64,000 nt of DNA. Origin: Caldilineaceae bacterium (GTDB lineage: Bacteria; Chloroflexota; Anaerolineae; Caldilineales; Caldilineaceae). Shown here piece after piece: positions 52,305-61,378 of the stretch (the stretch's first letter is position 1; each line of letters starts with the position of its first letter). The notes under the pieces are model-generated. The model worked only from the letters and a program-made list of their open reading frames with translations. It searched no databases and had not been told where the DNA came from. The stretch covers positions 1-64,000 of the forward strand of contig JAPOVP010000033.1 in the NCBI GenBank assembly GCA_026708085.1, written 5' to 3'. The position numbers were made by a program, and so were the translations under genes.

Positions 52305-54278
52305 TTAACCGGCGACAGGTACATAGCGAATCATCCAGTCGAGCAGGGCCTCGTTCTGGGCACGGCGGATCTCCAATGGGCCGCCGACTGAGGCGCTGTG
52401 GGGGCTTTCCGGCAGGCGCAGCATCTCCACCGTACAGCCGTTGGCCCTCAGCACCGTGTAAAACTGTTCCGACTGCTCCGTCGGCACGCGCAGATCCTTT
52501 TCCCCCTGGATCAGCAATGTCGGCGTGGTGCAGCGATGGGCATAGGTGATGGATGAAACACGCCGGTAGGCTTCCGGGACTTCAAACAGGTGGCCGCCGA
52601 TGGATTCAGGGTGGGTGGGGCCCATGTCGCTGACACCGTACCAGGTGGCCCGATTGGTGACGGGATTTTCGGGTACGGCGGCCTTGAAACGATCGGTGTG
52701 CGTAATGATCCAGCAGGACAGGCAACCCCCATAGGAGAGGCCGCAGACGCCCATTCGATCGGGGTCAGCGAGACCTTCTTCAATCGCATGATCTACCGCC
52801 GCCATCAGGTCGGCATACTCCAGCTCCATGTGATGGGGGCCGTTGATGGCGTTGCTGAAACTGTCGCCGTATCCGGTAGAGCCGCGATAGTTGACCAGCA
52901 GGACAGCATAGCCCGCGCCGGCCAGCATTTGGAAGTCGAAGGAGAAGATGTGGCCCCAGCCATGGTGGGGGCCCCCGTGAATATAGAGAATGGTGGGATA
53001 AGGGGGCGAGCCGCCGGGCGGTTTCATCAGCCATCCCTCCACCGGAACGCCATCGCTGCTGGTGCAGGACAGGCGTACGGTTTCCGGCTGCGCCACACTC
53101 GCCAGCAGCTCGGCGTTGAAGTGGGTGAGTTGCCGTTCATCGGCGCCGTCCACATCCACCTGGTAGAGATTGGGCGGCACGTTGAGGTTGGAAGCCGATA
53201 TCAGCAGGCGGCCGTCATGCAGGCCGATGGGGTAACAGGCGCGGTCGCCGCCCACCACCATTTCACAATCGATGTCACCTTTCAGGGCGACCCGATACAC
53301 CTGCATTTTGCCGCCTTCCTGAATGCGCACATAGGCGTTCCGCCCATCTTCGGCAACCTGGAATTTCGGGTAATCGCGGTAACCGACCGGCATATCTGCC
53401 TGCAGGGGGCCTTCGACATTGCCGACCAGCCCGGTTGTGCGGCACTCGGGCGTTCCCCCCTTGCTATCGACCACCCACAGGTGGTTCTGGGCGCTGAAGG
53501 GCGCGTCGATCCGGTTGCCGACGAATATCACGCTCGCGCCGTCAGGCGACCAGACCGCGGAGTAGGAGGCATAGCCCCACTCCCTGACCAGATCGCGCAC
53601 ATCGCCATTCAGATTGGCCACCCGCAGCGCGGCAAAGAAGCGGTATTCGTCCGGGAAGAATGTGGTCGTGAACAGGATCTCCTGGCTGTCGGGAGACCAT
53701 TCCGGCGCGGTGTAGCGGCAGTTGTGATTCTCATCCCGGGTCAGGTTGCGCACCTCTCCCCCTGCGGCCGGCACGACAAAGATGTCATGCACGGCGTTGT
53801 GAAGATAGCCCATGGCGTCGAGCCGGTAGATCTTGCGTGTGACCCGGTAGGGCTTGGTAGGAAAAACCGGTTCAGAAGTCGCCCGCGCTGAGAAGGCGAT
53901 ACGCTTTCCATCCGGTGACCAGGCCGGGCCGCGGCCGACGCCTTGCGGCAGATCGGTCAGCATTCGCATTTCGCCGCCGTCTGCGGAGATCGCATGCAGT
54001 TGCTTTACTCCACTGCGGTTGGAGAAGAAGGCGATTTGGCGTTCGTCAGGCGACCAGACCGGGTTGCTGTCGACGGCTAGCCCGTCCGTGAGCTGCCGCG
54101 CTTCACCGGTCTGCGGCGACAGGAGCCAGATTGTGCAGTACTCCTCGTCCTTGGCCGTGTCGACATGCGAAATGCAGTAGGCGACCCGCTTTCCGCTGGG
54201 GGACAGCTTGGCATCCTGCAGGAATTGGAGTTGAAACAGGTCTTCGGGCTGCACGGTGCGCTGGGTGTCGCTGGTCAT
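52305..54278 (-). CDS. S9-family prolyl-oligopeptidase-type peptidase 2
   Basis: A 657-residue paralogue of the peptidase at 48934. The propeller blades read AKLSPSGKRVAY, VWSPDERQIAFFS, AWSPDGKRIAFSA, and the catalytic triad is Ser515 in CGLSYGGCL, Asp595 in GEKDLRVP and His627 in SPHSAS. Start at 54278, where similarity to peptidase 1 begins. The G-S-S-Y elbow of peptidase 1 is G-L-S-Y here, so substrate preference probably differs. Likely a tandem duplication with the beta-lactamase-fold gene caught between. Confidence 0.9.
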   Translation of the reverse strand: MTSDTQRTVQPEDLFQLQFLQDAKLSPSGKRVAYCISHVDTAKDEEYCTIWLLSPQTGEARQLTDGLAVDSNPVWSPDERQIAFFSNRSGVKQLHAISADGGEMRMLTDLPQGVGRGPAWSPDGKRIAFSARATSEPVFPTKPYRVTRKIYRLDAMGYLHNAVHDIFVVPAAGGEVRNLTRDENHNCRYTAPEWSPDSQEILFTTTFFPDEYRFFAALRVANLNGDVRDLVREWGYASYSAVWSPDGASVIFVGNRIDAPFSAQNHLWVVDSKGGTPECRTTGLVGNVEGPLQADMPVGYRDYPKFQVAEDGRNAYVRIQEGGKMQVYRVALKGDIDCEMVVGGDRACYPIGLHDGRLLISASNLNVPPNLYQVDVDGADERQLTHFNAELLASVAQPETVRLSCTSSDGVPVEGWLMKPPGGSPPYPTILYIHGGPHHGWGHIFSFDFQMLAGAGYAVLLVNYRGSTGYGDSFSNAINGPHHMELEYADLMAAVDHAIEEGLADPDRMGVCGLSYGGCLSCWIITHTDRFKAAVPENPVTNRATWYGVSDMGPTHPESIGGHLFEVPEAYRRVSSITYAHRCTTPTLLIQGEKDLRVPTEQSEQFYTVLRANGCTVEMLRLPESPHSASVGGPLEIRRAQNEALLDWMIRYVPVAG

Positions 54279-54333
54279 ACTGTTCTGTTCCTTGAAAAAT
54301 GACTGACCCGTAGTGGCAGATGCCCCTTGCGTG

Positions 54334-55566
54334 CTAATCTTCCAGCAGGGCGATCTCTTCCGGGATCTGCAGGGCAGCGTTGGGGAAGACCGAGACGGTG
54401 GCCTGGTCCCCGTGGCGTCTGCCCAGCTCTGCGATGACCTCCGGCCAGCTGTTGAAGAGGCAGGTGTCCTGCGGAAATTCTCCAATATCGGCATAGGAAA
54501 GATTGGGCGAAAAGATGATCAGCCCGTTCTTTCCCAGGTGGATTCTTTCCCGCTTCAGGGGGCCATGCGCGCGCATGCCGCTGCTGAGAAGATAGTGAAT
54601 GCCGGGGCCATGGGTGCAGGCTGTGGCCAGCACGGCAGAGCCGTCGGGTTTGATCGCGCGTCTGAGATCGCGCGCGACGGCATTCATCGAGTTGAGCACC
54701 TGCACCAGGTCGGTGTCCTTGGGATAGGCGTTGAAGACGGCGACATCGGCCGGCGGCGGGAATTTGGTGCTGTAGACTTTGCGCGCGAACCTGACGCCGG
54801 CGCGGTGGGCTGCAACCGGGTCACCGGCGAAAAGAGCGACCAGTTCACGGCGGGAGTTGACCACGGTATTGACGGCAAAACGATGGCCTACCTTGCGGCC
54901 GATCTCCTCCAGATCTGCGCGCAACTCGTTGCCCTCGATGCGGCCGGCCATGGAGTGCGGCAGCTTGTAGGCGATGGTGTGGTTGGCGTGCAGCGTCTCG
55001 ATGCCGGCCATGCCCACCGCCACCGTCTTGACGCCGCCTGCGAACCCGGCATGGCTGTGGGGCACGATCGTGCCGATGCTGAGCCGCAGGTCAGCCTCCC
55101 AGAAGAAGGCGTTGGTATAGATCGGCGTCCCACGCTGGGTTTCGCCCAGATATTTGCGGTTTTCGTGGGGTTGATTTTGATAGATGGGGAAATCTTCCAC
55201 GACGGAGCGGCCCAGCTTCAGGATTAGTTCCTCGCGGCGCATGGGCGTGTGCGCGCCCAGGCCGATGATGAAGCGGATATCCTCGGGCTTGAGGCCGCCG
55301 GCCTGCAGTTCGTCGATCACCAGGGATGCGATGTGGCCCAGAGGAGAGGGGCGCGTGATATCCTCAACGGCAATTGCCGCCTGCGTGCTGGCGCCGGCCA
55401 GTTCCTGCAGGGCGGGCGCGCCGATCGGTTGGCGCAGACTTTCGGCCAGCGAATCCGGATGAGCCGGCGCAGCGTCAGCCATCTGCACTTTTTGCACACG
55501 CCACGTTTCCGGAAAGTCCAGCTCGATTTCCCGGTCTCCATACCATGCCTGCCAGAGGATCTTCAT
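54334..55566 (-). CDS. LarA-like nickel-dependent racemase/epimerase family protein
   Basis: A 410-residue DUF2088/LarA protein. Compared with lactate racemase, it keeps Asp69 and Arg72 (DITRP), His106 (GAHTP), His170 (VPHSHAGF), Lys180 (GGVKTV) and His196 (HANH). The spacings 170-180-196 equal 174-184-200 of LarA, so cofactor-tethering Lys and nickel-binding His are present. LarA homologues racemise or epimerise diverse 2-hydroxy acids with a pincer-nickel cofactor made by LarB, LarC and LarE, none of which lies in this window. In this cluster it might invert a hydroxy-acid or sugar-acid unit of the imported compound. Confidence 0.82.
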   Translation of the reverse strand: MKILWQAWYGDREIELDFPETWRVQKVQMADAAPAHPDSLAESLRQPIGAPALQELAGASTQAAIAVEDITRPSPLGHIASLVIDELQAGGLKPEDIRFIIGLGAHTPMRREELILKLGRSVVEDFPIYQNQPHENRKYLGETQRGTPIYTNAFFWEADLRLSIGTIVPHSHAGFAGGVKTVAVGMAGIETLHANHTIAYKLPHSMAGRIEGNELRADLEEIGRKVGHRFAVNTVVNSRRELVALFAGDPVAAHRAGVRFARKVYSTKFPPPADVAVFNAYPKDTDLVQVLNSMNAVARDLRRAIKPDGSAVLATACTHGPGIHYLLSSGMRAHGPLKRERIHLGKNGLIIFSPNLSYADIGEFPQDTCLFNSWPEVIAELGRRHGDQATVSVFPNAALQIPEEIALLED

Positions 55567-55716
55567 CTACTCACTCTCCCCTCAGATTGCCAGAAGTACC
55601 GAAAAGAACAACAGCCGATACAATTTGGGTTTTCAAACCGGCCTGCGTACGAAAGAGGATTCCGGTCGGAACCCGGACGTTCGTCACAGCAGGCCCGCTT
55701 CCATTACATAGGCGCG

Positions 55717-57102
55717 TCAGTCCCGCAAGAGGTTGGGCGTATGTTCGACCATATAGGGCTTGACCACTTTCAGACTCTGAGCCATAACTTTGACAGCCGT
55801 ATCGATCTCGCGCGCGGTCTTCGGTGTGGAGATTGTGAACTGGCCTCTGGGGGCACTGAATATGCCCCGGTTCATCATCTCCATGTGCAGAAGTTTAGGC
55901 AGGGTCCGTGCTGCCTCCTGCGCGGCGACCGCGTCCCGCGCCGTTCTGATTTCGCCTTCACTCCAGTGGATGGGGATGATCGAACCCAGGCCCGCGGCGC
56001 GCGCCTTTACCCCTGCCGCCTGAAATGCCCGATTGAACCCGTCTTTCAACCGCTGGCCCAGGTCGTTGATCTGTTCTACCTCCTCGGTCCCATAGGCCAT
56101 CATCGTCGCCAATCCCGCGGCCATGGTGACGTTGTTGCCGTTAAAGGTGCCATTGTGCGGGATCGTCTGGGGGTGTGCCGGGGCAAAAGGCGCCATAATC
56201 TCCTGCCTTCCCCCAAACGCGCCCAGGGGCAACCCACCCCCAATGAACTTGGCTACCGACGTCAGATCGGGTGTCACGCCGACAGCGGACTGAATGCCTC
56301 CTACATCCAGTCGAAATGTCAGGATTTCATCAAAAATCAGCAGAACGTCGTACGTATCTGCCAGCTGCCTGACGCCTCGCAGGTATCCCGGTTGCGGTTC
56401 AACGCCGCCACCGGATCCGAGGACAGGTTCGAGGATGATAGCCGCGATCTCGCCGCTGTGGGCGCGCAGGAGATCCTCCAGCGCATCGAGATCATTGAAA
56501 GGCACTACCTGCATCCCTTCCATTACCGCCGCGGGCACGCCCCTGGTGGTTAGCCTTCGTCGCGGCAGATCTTCCTCTGCGGTGTCGGGCTTTACGTTTA
56601 CCTGCACATAGTCATGGGAGCCAAGGTAGCCGCCATCCATCTTGACGATGACGTCTTTGCCTGTGAATGCGCGCGCGGCGCGCATCGCCAGGTGCGTTGC
56701 CTCGGTGCCGGAATTGCAGTAGCGCACGCTCTCCAGACTGGGCACGCGGCTGCACAGCATTTCGGCATGTTCAACGGTCACTTCGGCGGCGGAACCGAGA
56801 ACGGTGCCCCTTGCCGCCTGTTCCTGGATTGCACTGACCGTGGCGGGGTGGGCATGCCCATGGATGAGGGAGGTATAGTTGTTGAGGAAGTCGATGTACC
56901 TGTTTTCGTCCAGATCATAGAGGTAGCACCCTTCGCCGCGCACCATGTATGCAGGATAGGGGGTGTAGTATGAGGATGCCCTGGTGTCACCGCCGGGCAG
57001 CGACTTCTTGGCGCGGGCGTCCCACTCTTGTGATCCCTGGGTACGCTGCTTGAACGTCTGGACGATCGTGTTGGCGGTAACCTGGTCTGCATTGGAACTC
57101 AC
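55717..57102 (-). CDS. GSA-aminomutase-like class III aminotransferase
   Basis: A 461-residue PLP enzyme of fold type I. Residues NSGTEATHLAMRAAR (131-145) bind the phosphate, FDEI with Asp258 holds the ring nitrogen, and Lys285 in SVAKFIGGGLPLGAFGG is the Schiff-base lysine. HNGTFNGNNVTMAAG follows as in glutamate-1-semialdehyde aminomutase. Real HemL is about 430 residues and linked to heme genes; here the neighbours are peptidases and a racemase, so a catabolic aminotransferase or beta-amino-acid aminotransferase is more likely. GTG start at 57102 with GGAGG seven bases upstream. Confidence 0.84.
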   Translation of the reverse strand: MSSNADQVTANTIVQTFKQRTQGSQEWDARAKKSLPGGDTRASSYYTPYPAYMVRGEGCYLYDLDENRYIDFLNNYTSLIHGHAHPATVSAIQEQAARGTVLGSAAEVTVEHAEMLCSRVPSLESVRYCNSGTEATHLAMRAARAFTGKDVIVKMDGGYLGSHDYVQVNVKPDTAEEDLPRRRLTTRGVPAAVMEGMQVVPFNDLDALEDLLRAHSGEIAAIILEPVLGSGGGVEPQPGYLRGVRQLADTYDVLLIFDEILTFRLDVGGIQSAVGVTPDLTSVAKFIGGGLPLGAFGGRQEIMAPFAPAHPQTIPHNGTFNGNNVTMAAGLATMMAYGTEEVEQINDLGQRLKDGFNRAFQAAGVKARAAGLGSIIPIHWSEGEIRTARDAVAAQEAARTLPKLLHMEMMNRGIFSAPRGQFTISTPKTAREIDTAVKVMAQSLKVVKPYMVEHTPNLLRD

Positions 57103-57312
57103 AACAGGCCTCCATGTGGGCGGCGTTCAGGCGCCGACCTGATGTCGCATCGAGTTCAACAGATGGGTCAGGCGCCCCGTGCTTTCCGAGAACTGAACGG
57201 AGGGCCATAAGGCGCAGAGAGCAACGATACGCCCTGCCTGGCGCCTTGTTCCCTTGCCAATAAGTGCGTGAGCGAGACGGACAGATCTTAGCGGCCGGCT
57301 GATGCGGCGTGG

Positions 57313-59271
57313 TCACCCGTTTTCATTGCGAGGATGACCGGCCAGGTTTTCGATGTGCAGGGGCGGCAGTTCGTCGGCGGGCTCGAACCCGAAAACCTGA
57401 CCGAAGAATGCCAGCTCCGTCTGGTGAACGCGGACGTTCGTCTCGAAGAAACGGAACCCGTGCGCCTCGCCTTCGAATTCAATATGCACCAACGGCACAC
57501 CCTGGGCGCGCAGGGCATCGGCAACAAAACGGGACTGATTGGGCGGCACGATCTTATCTTCCAGCCCTTGAAATATGAGCAACGGCGCGTTGATTTCGCC
57601 GGCGCGATGAATCGGTGAACGCTCCTGAAAGAGAGCCCTCTGCTCGGGATAGGGCCCGATCAGGGTGCTGGTATAGTGGGCTTCGAATTTATGCGTTTCC
57701 TGGTCAAAGAATTCAAGATCGCTGATACCGTAGTGGCTTGAGCCGATCTTGAACTCATCGCGGAAGGCAAGTGCGGCAAAGGTGGTGTAGCCGCCCGCGC
57801 TGCCGCCGCGCACGATGGTTCGCTCTCCATCTGCAAGCCCCTGTTCCACCAGATAGCGTGCGCCGTTGACGGCATCATCGACGTCAACGACACCCCACTC
57901 TCCCCGCAGCCGGTTCCGATATTCGCGCCCGTAGCCCGCGCTGCCGCCGTAGTTGCTTTCCAAGACGGCGAAACCGCGGCTGGTGTAGAACTGCACGCCC
58001 ATGTCGAGCGCGTGTTTGATCGAGCCGGTCGGCCCGCCGTGCGCGATGACGATCAGGGGCGGGAGCTCACCTGCGGGCGCATCGAAATCGGGGTTGTGCG
58101 GCGGATGGTAAAACCCATGGGCCTGGAGGCCATTCTCGGTTGGATAGGAGATGTGCGTGCTCGGAGAGATATACGCCTCGGCGACAGCATCCTGCACCGA
58201 ACTTGCCAGGCAGGTGTATTCGCCGCTGCGCAGGTCCATCTTAAACAGTGAACGCGGTGTGCTGGGCGATGCGGCCACGACGAAAGCGTGATCACCGACC
58301 ACCTCCAGATGGATAATATAGGTGAAATCGGTTTTGAGCTCCTCTCGCATACCTGTCGCCGTATCGATCTGTCCGAGATGCCACGAGCCGTTCTCATTGT
58401 AGGCGGCCAGAACCCGAGTCGGCGTGAGAAAACGGTACATCGTCTTGCCGATATTCCAGTAGGGGTTGCCCAGCTCCGCCTCCATCGGAGACACGGCCGC
58501 AGTCTCGCCATCTTGCCAGCGATAGAGGTTCCACCAGTTGGAACGATCGGAGCAGAAGTAGAGCTCGCCGCCGGGAGACCAGCGCGGATCGGTAACGCTC
58601 TCCTCCTGTTCCGGCACAATCTGCTGAACGTTGGTCAGGCTGCCATCCTCGGCCACATCCGCGGCCCAGAGGCTGCTGGAAAAGAAGGGCATGTTGGGAT
58701 GGTTCCAGGCGACCCAGGCCAGTTTGCGGCCATCCTCGCTCAGAACGGGAAAAGCGACGAAGTCGGTTTGGTCGAACAGTACGGTGCCAAACTCGTCGCC
58801 GTCAAGATTGACGGCAGTGAGGGTGTGTTTGGGTTCGCCTGTGGGCGTGTGATCTTCCCGGATGCAGATCAGCCGGTTGCGCCTGTGGTCGATGACCAGG
58901 TCGGCATAGCGCATATCACCGGCGGCTGTGATGGGCTGTGGAGATTCGCCGGGGAGGTGGCGATAGAGGCGGTCGTCGGGGAAGTTTGAGAAGTAGATTA
59001 CGCCGTCTTTGACGGCGAAGCTGCTGCCGCCGTATTCGTAGACCCGCGTACGTGCATCGAAAGCTGCGGGCATCAGCTGCTCGAAATGTCCATCCCCTTG
59101 CAGACGGGCGACAGCACTGCGGCCGCCCTGTTCAGGGAGACGTAAAAGGATATAAAGATCTTCATTCGCAGTATAGAGTTGGTTGATCCAATGCTGAGAA
59201 CTGGAGGCAACCAGTTCGGCGCTGATTGGGGAACGCCAACTCCCATACGGCGCGCTCTTCTTTTGCGCCAT
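57313..59271 (-). CDS. S9-family peptidase 3 (acylaminoacyl-peptidase-like)
   Basis: A 652-residue S9 peptidase of another subfamily than the two downstream. The propeller part has VFPVLSEDGRKLAWVAWNHP-type segments and WSPGGELYFCSDRSNWWNLYRW (shown in parts here). The hydrolase domain has Ser491 in RGGSAGGYT, Asp572 in GLEDKIVP and His604 in GEAHGFR. There is no signal peptide. It is the first gene of the 14-gene minus-strand cluster. The 210-bp gap before the aminotransferase gene is the largest in the cluster and could hold a second promoter. Confidence 0.89.
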   Translation of the reverse strand: MAQKKSAPYGSWRSPISAELVASSSQHWINQLYTANEDLYILLRLPEQGGRSAVARLQGDGHFEQLMPAAFDARTRVYEYGGSSFAVKDGVIYFSNFPDDRLYRHLPGESPQPITAAGDMRYADLVIDHRRNRLICIREDHTPTGEPKHTLTAVNLDGDEFGTVLFDQTDFVAFPVLSEDGRKLAWVAWNHPNMPFFSSSLWAADVAEDGSLTNVQQIVPEQEESVTDPRWSPGGELYFCSDRSNWWNLYRWQDGETAAVSPMEAELGNPYWNIGKTMYRFLTPTRVLAAYNENGSWHLGQIDTATGMREELKTDFTYIIHLEVVGDHAFVVAASPSTPRSLFKMDLRSGEYTCLASSVQDAVAEAYISPSTHISYPTENGLQAHGFYHPPHNPDFDAPAGELPPLIVIAHGGPTGSIKHALDMGVQFYTSRGFAVLESNYGGSAGYGREYRNRLRGEWGVVDVDDAVNGARYLVEQGLADGERTIVRGGSAGGYTTFAALAFRDEFKIGSSHYGISDLEFFDQETHKFEAHYTSTLIGPYPEQRALFQERSPIHRAGEINAPLLIFQGLEDKIVPPNQSRFVADALRAQGVPLVHIEFEGEAHGFRFFETNVRVHQTELAFFGQVFGFEPADELPPLHIENLAGHPRNENG

Positions 59272-60012
59272 GCCTTCCGCTCGAGGTTGTTTAACGGTCT
59301 TCGTAATCCCCTAAACGCTGGCAAGCTCACGTCTTCTGAAGATATGCGGCTCAGTTGAATACCTGTACGATCTGGCAGTCAGAAACATCCCAGCGTCCAG
59401 GTATTGTGTTGACCAAACCGGGCGACAAGGTACGGAGATAACGTCAGAATAGTAGCATATGTTTTTGGGGGTTGCAATGCGCTGGAATTCGGTACGGCCG
59501 CCAGGAGGCAAACAGAAAGTCGTCCCTATTTGAGACTACGCAGAGAGATATTCGCCGGGGATGCGTGAACGCTCGTACTCACGGTTGGCGTCGCGGTTGG
59601 TAAGGACTTAGGGAAGCTCGCCCTCCCAGTAGGCGGGGGGCTAGTCTCAGACGTCATCGAGCTGCCGGTGCCAGGCCAGGATCAGCGTTCGGCGAGGGGG
59701 TGGATGGCAATGTTGCGGACGTGAATCCTGCCGGCGCGGCCGGCACCAAAGAGGGCGAATCGCATGGCTTTAGTGACCGGTGGACAGAGATAAGAGGTGA
59801 AAAGGCTGGAACGGAAAGTAAGAGTTACTCTCTGAAATTCTAGTCTTTAGGCGTCTTCACTTTTGCCTGCCCAAGCTGCGTTCATCCGGAAGAATCTTCA
59901 CTCGTTCCTCTTCCAGAGTTGATCAGACTGCTACGAGCCGGTCTTTGGGAAGGCGAGACCGGCAATTCCTTCACCAACGATCGTCCTGAGCTGGTCAATG
60001 AGCGAAAGCAGG
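59272..60012. other. Gene-poor stretch with a chimeric scar
   Basis: This 741-bp stretch lies upstream of the big cluster. The right-hand part (59545-59775) is the phyH/mocA scar described separately. At 59452-59480 the minus strand reads TTGCAA, 17 bases, TACTAT, a weak promoter candidate for the S9 peptidase gene. A 36-codon minus-strand frame at 59931-60038 overlaps the end of the nucleotidyltransferase gene and has no recognisable family. Otherwise nothing. Confidence 0.5.
59545..59775 (-). pseudogene. Chimeric scar: phyH 3' end joined to mocA 5' end
   Basis: Bases 59545-59694 are a decayed copy of the 3' end of the PhyH gene at 60536 (compare 60556-60706), with stops in the protein frame. 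Bases 59695-59775 are a decayed copy of the 5' end and upstream flank of the Gfo/Idh/MocA gene at 42046 (compare 42965-43045), including its start codon CAT on this strand. In transcription order a mocA start is fused to a phyH end, as expected if a deletion removed everything between a mocA gene and a downstream phyH gene. Confidence 0.75.
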
Positions 60013-60327
60013 TTATCGATTGTCGTTGCCCGCACCATACTGAATTACGGCTGATTCGACAATCGCTTCCTTGAACAGAGGGTTAAGGCTCTTCTCGACG
60101 CCCTTATAGGTCAACAGATGGGTTGGCCGGCCAAGCGCTTTACTCACCTCCCTTTCCATACGACCCAGGTCCAATAACCCTACCTTCACGCCCGAGTCAA
60201 ACTCCACGATAAGATTCAGATCTTCCGCGGACGAGAGACTTTTTTGTAGAAGAGCCAAGCGACGAATCTGGTGACGCTGACAGAAGTCGGCAACAACGTC
60301 TTTGGGAATCTCAATCTGTGCCTTCAT
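60013..60327 (-). CDS. Degenerate MNT-type nucleotidyltransferase domain protein
   Basis: A 104-residue protein resembling the minimal nucleotidyltransferase (MNT) antitoxins: IPKDVVADFCQRHQIRRLAL at the start, LIVEFDSGVKVGLLDLGRME in the middle and AVIQYGAG at the end all match. But the catalytic block, usually FGSxxRxDFxxxSDxDxLVEF, reads LLQKSLSSAEDLNLIVEF: the G-S pair is gone, about four residues are missing and only one acidic residue remains. It should be inactive as an enzyme. No HEPN toxin gene is recognisable next to it. The ATG at 60327 has AGGAG upstream. Confidence 0.7.
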   Translation of the reverse strand: MKAQIEIPKDVVADFCQRHQIRRLALLQKSLSSAEDLNLIVEFDSGVKVGLLDLGRMEREVSKALGRPTHLLTYKGVEKSLNPLFKEAIVESAVIQYGAGNDNR

Positions 60328-60535
60328 TTGTGTACTCCTGAAGATCCGCCCGATCACGGAAGCGGATCAAATGGTGCATGCACGACCGCGTCGTTACCTG
60401 AGCGCAGCATAACGCACGCGTGAAATCACGATCTTTTGCAACGACTGCGCAACTGAAAGGCAGGAATCTCGCCTTCTTTCACGAGATTCACAAGCCCCTG
60501 GCCCCGTTGGGGTTATCCCTTCGTATTATAGTACC

Positions 60536-61345
60536 CTACTGGCCGCTGAATTCGAGGTACTCACCGGGAATGCGTGAGCGCGAGTATTCGCGGTTGGCAT
60601 CGCGGTTGGTAAGGACTTCGGGGATCTCGCCCTCCCAGTAGGCGGGGGGCTTTTCCCAGACGTCGTCGCGCCGCCGGTGCCAGGCGAGGATGAGCGTGCG
60701 GCGCTCATCGGTCAGGTTGCGGCGCGCCGAGTGCAGCAGACGGGCGTCCGCCAGCACAAAGGAACGGGCGCGCACGCAGACGTCGACCTGGTCGGGATGG
60801 TCGCCGAACATGACGGGGTGGTCCTCTTCGATGTAGCGCGCGCCCTGTTCGTGCGCGGGCACCAGCTCATCGTGCAGCAAGATACGCTTGCGGTGTGTGC
60901 CGGGAATGACCTTGAGACAGCCGTTCTCGACGCTGGTGTCGCTCAGATAGTAGGAGACGAAAATCTGCTGCGGCCAGGGCGTGACGCTGATCGGGTCCTC
61001 CCAGCTCCCCCAGTCCTGGTGCCAGTAGAGCGCCGGTTCGCCCGGGTCTTTGGTCAGGATGATGATGCCGCCGGTGCTCTCGAAGTCGCCGAATCCCATA
61101 TCTTCGAGCGCCTGCCGCGCCGGCTGCCATTCCAGAAGTCTCCTGATGACGTCGTTCTCCTCACCGCGTACATCGACGTGCTGGCCCTGATACCTGACGT
61201 CGGGCGGGGGCACGTGGGCGGCGATGAGGCGCTCGGACTCTTCACGCAGCTCCTGCAGAAACTCCTCGGTGAGGATGTCGTCAACGAAGCAGTAGCCGTC
61301 CTGCAGCATCTGTTCCCTTTTTGCCAGGGCGATTTCGGGTTGCAT
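60536..61345 (-). CDS. Phytanoyl-CoA dioxygenase (PhyH) family protein 2
   Basis: A 269-residue Fe(II)/2-oxoglutarate oxygenase. Iron ligands are His109 and Asp111 in YWHQDWGSW and His205 in LLHSARRNL, with Arg nearby (DERRT) for 2-oxoglutarate. VENGCLKVIPGTHRKR is the conserved core. It is the third gene of the DegT-PhyH-PhyH operon, preceded by GGAGG. It differs strongly from the PhyH just upstream, so the two probably hydroxylate different positions or substrates. The scar at 59545 derives from a close copy. Confidence 0.88.
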   Translation of the reverse strand: MQPEIALAKREQMLQDGYCFVDDILTEEFLQELREESERLIAAHVPPPDVRYQGQHVDVRGEENDVIRRLLEWQPARQALEDMGFGDFESTGGIIILTKDPGEPALYWHQDWGSWEDPISVTPWPQQIFVSYYLSDTSVENGCLKVIPGTHRKRILLHDELVPAHEQGARYIEEDHPVMFGDHPDQVDVCVRARSFVLADARLLHSARRNLTDERRTLILAWHRRRDDVWEKPPAYWEGEIPEVLTNRDANREYSRSRIPGEYLEFSGQ

Positions 61346-61378
61346 GGTTTCCTCCAGACATGCAGTAACCGGCGACGG

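Noticed and set aside
55717-57102. Calling the aminomutase-like gene hemL for heme synthesis
   Set aside because: The context is peptidases and a racemase with no other heme genes, and the protein is longer than HemL. Sequence alone does not separate HemL from related class III aminotransferases.
59931-60038. A HEPN toxin partner of the MNT-like gene
   Set aside because: The overlapping 36-codon frame starts in the right place but shows no HEPN motif (R-x4-6-H) and ends too early.
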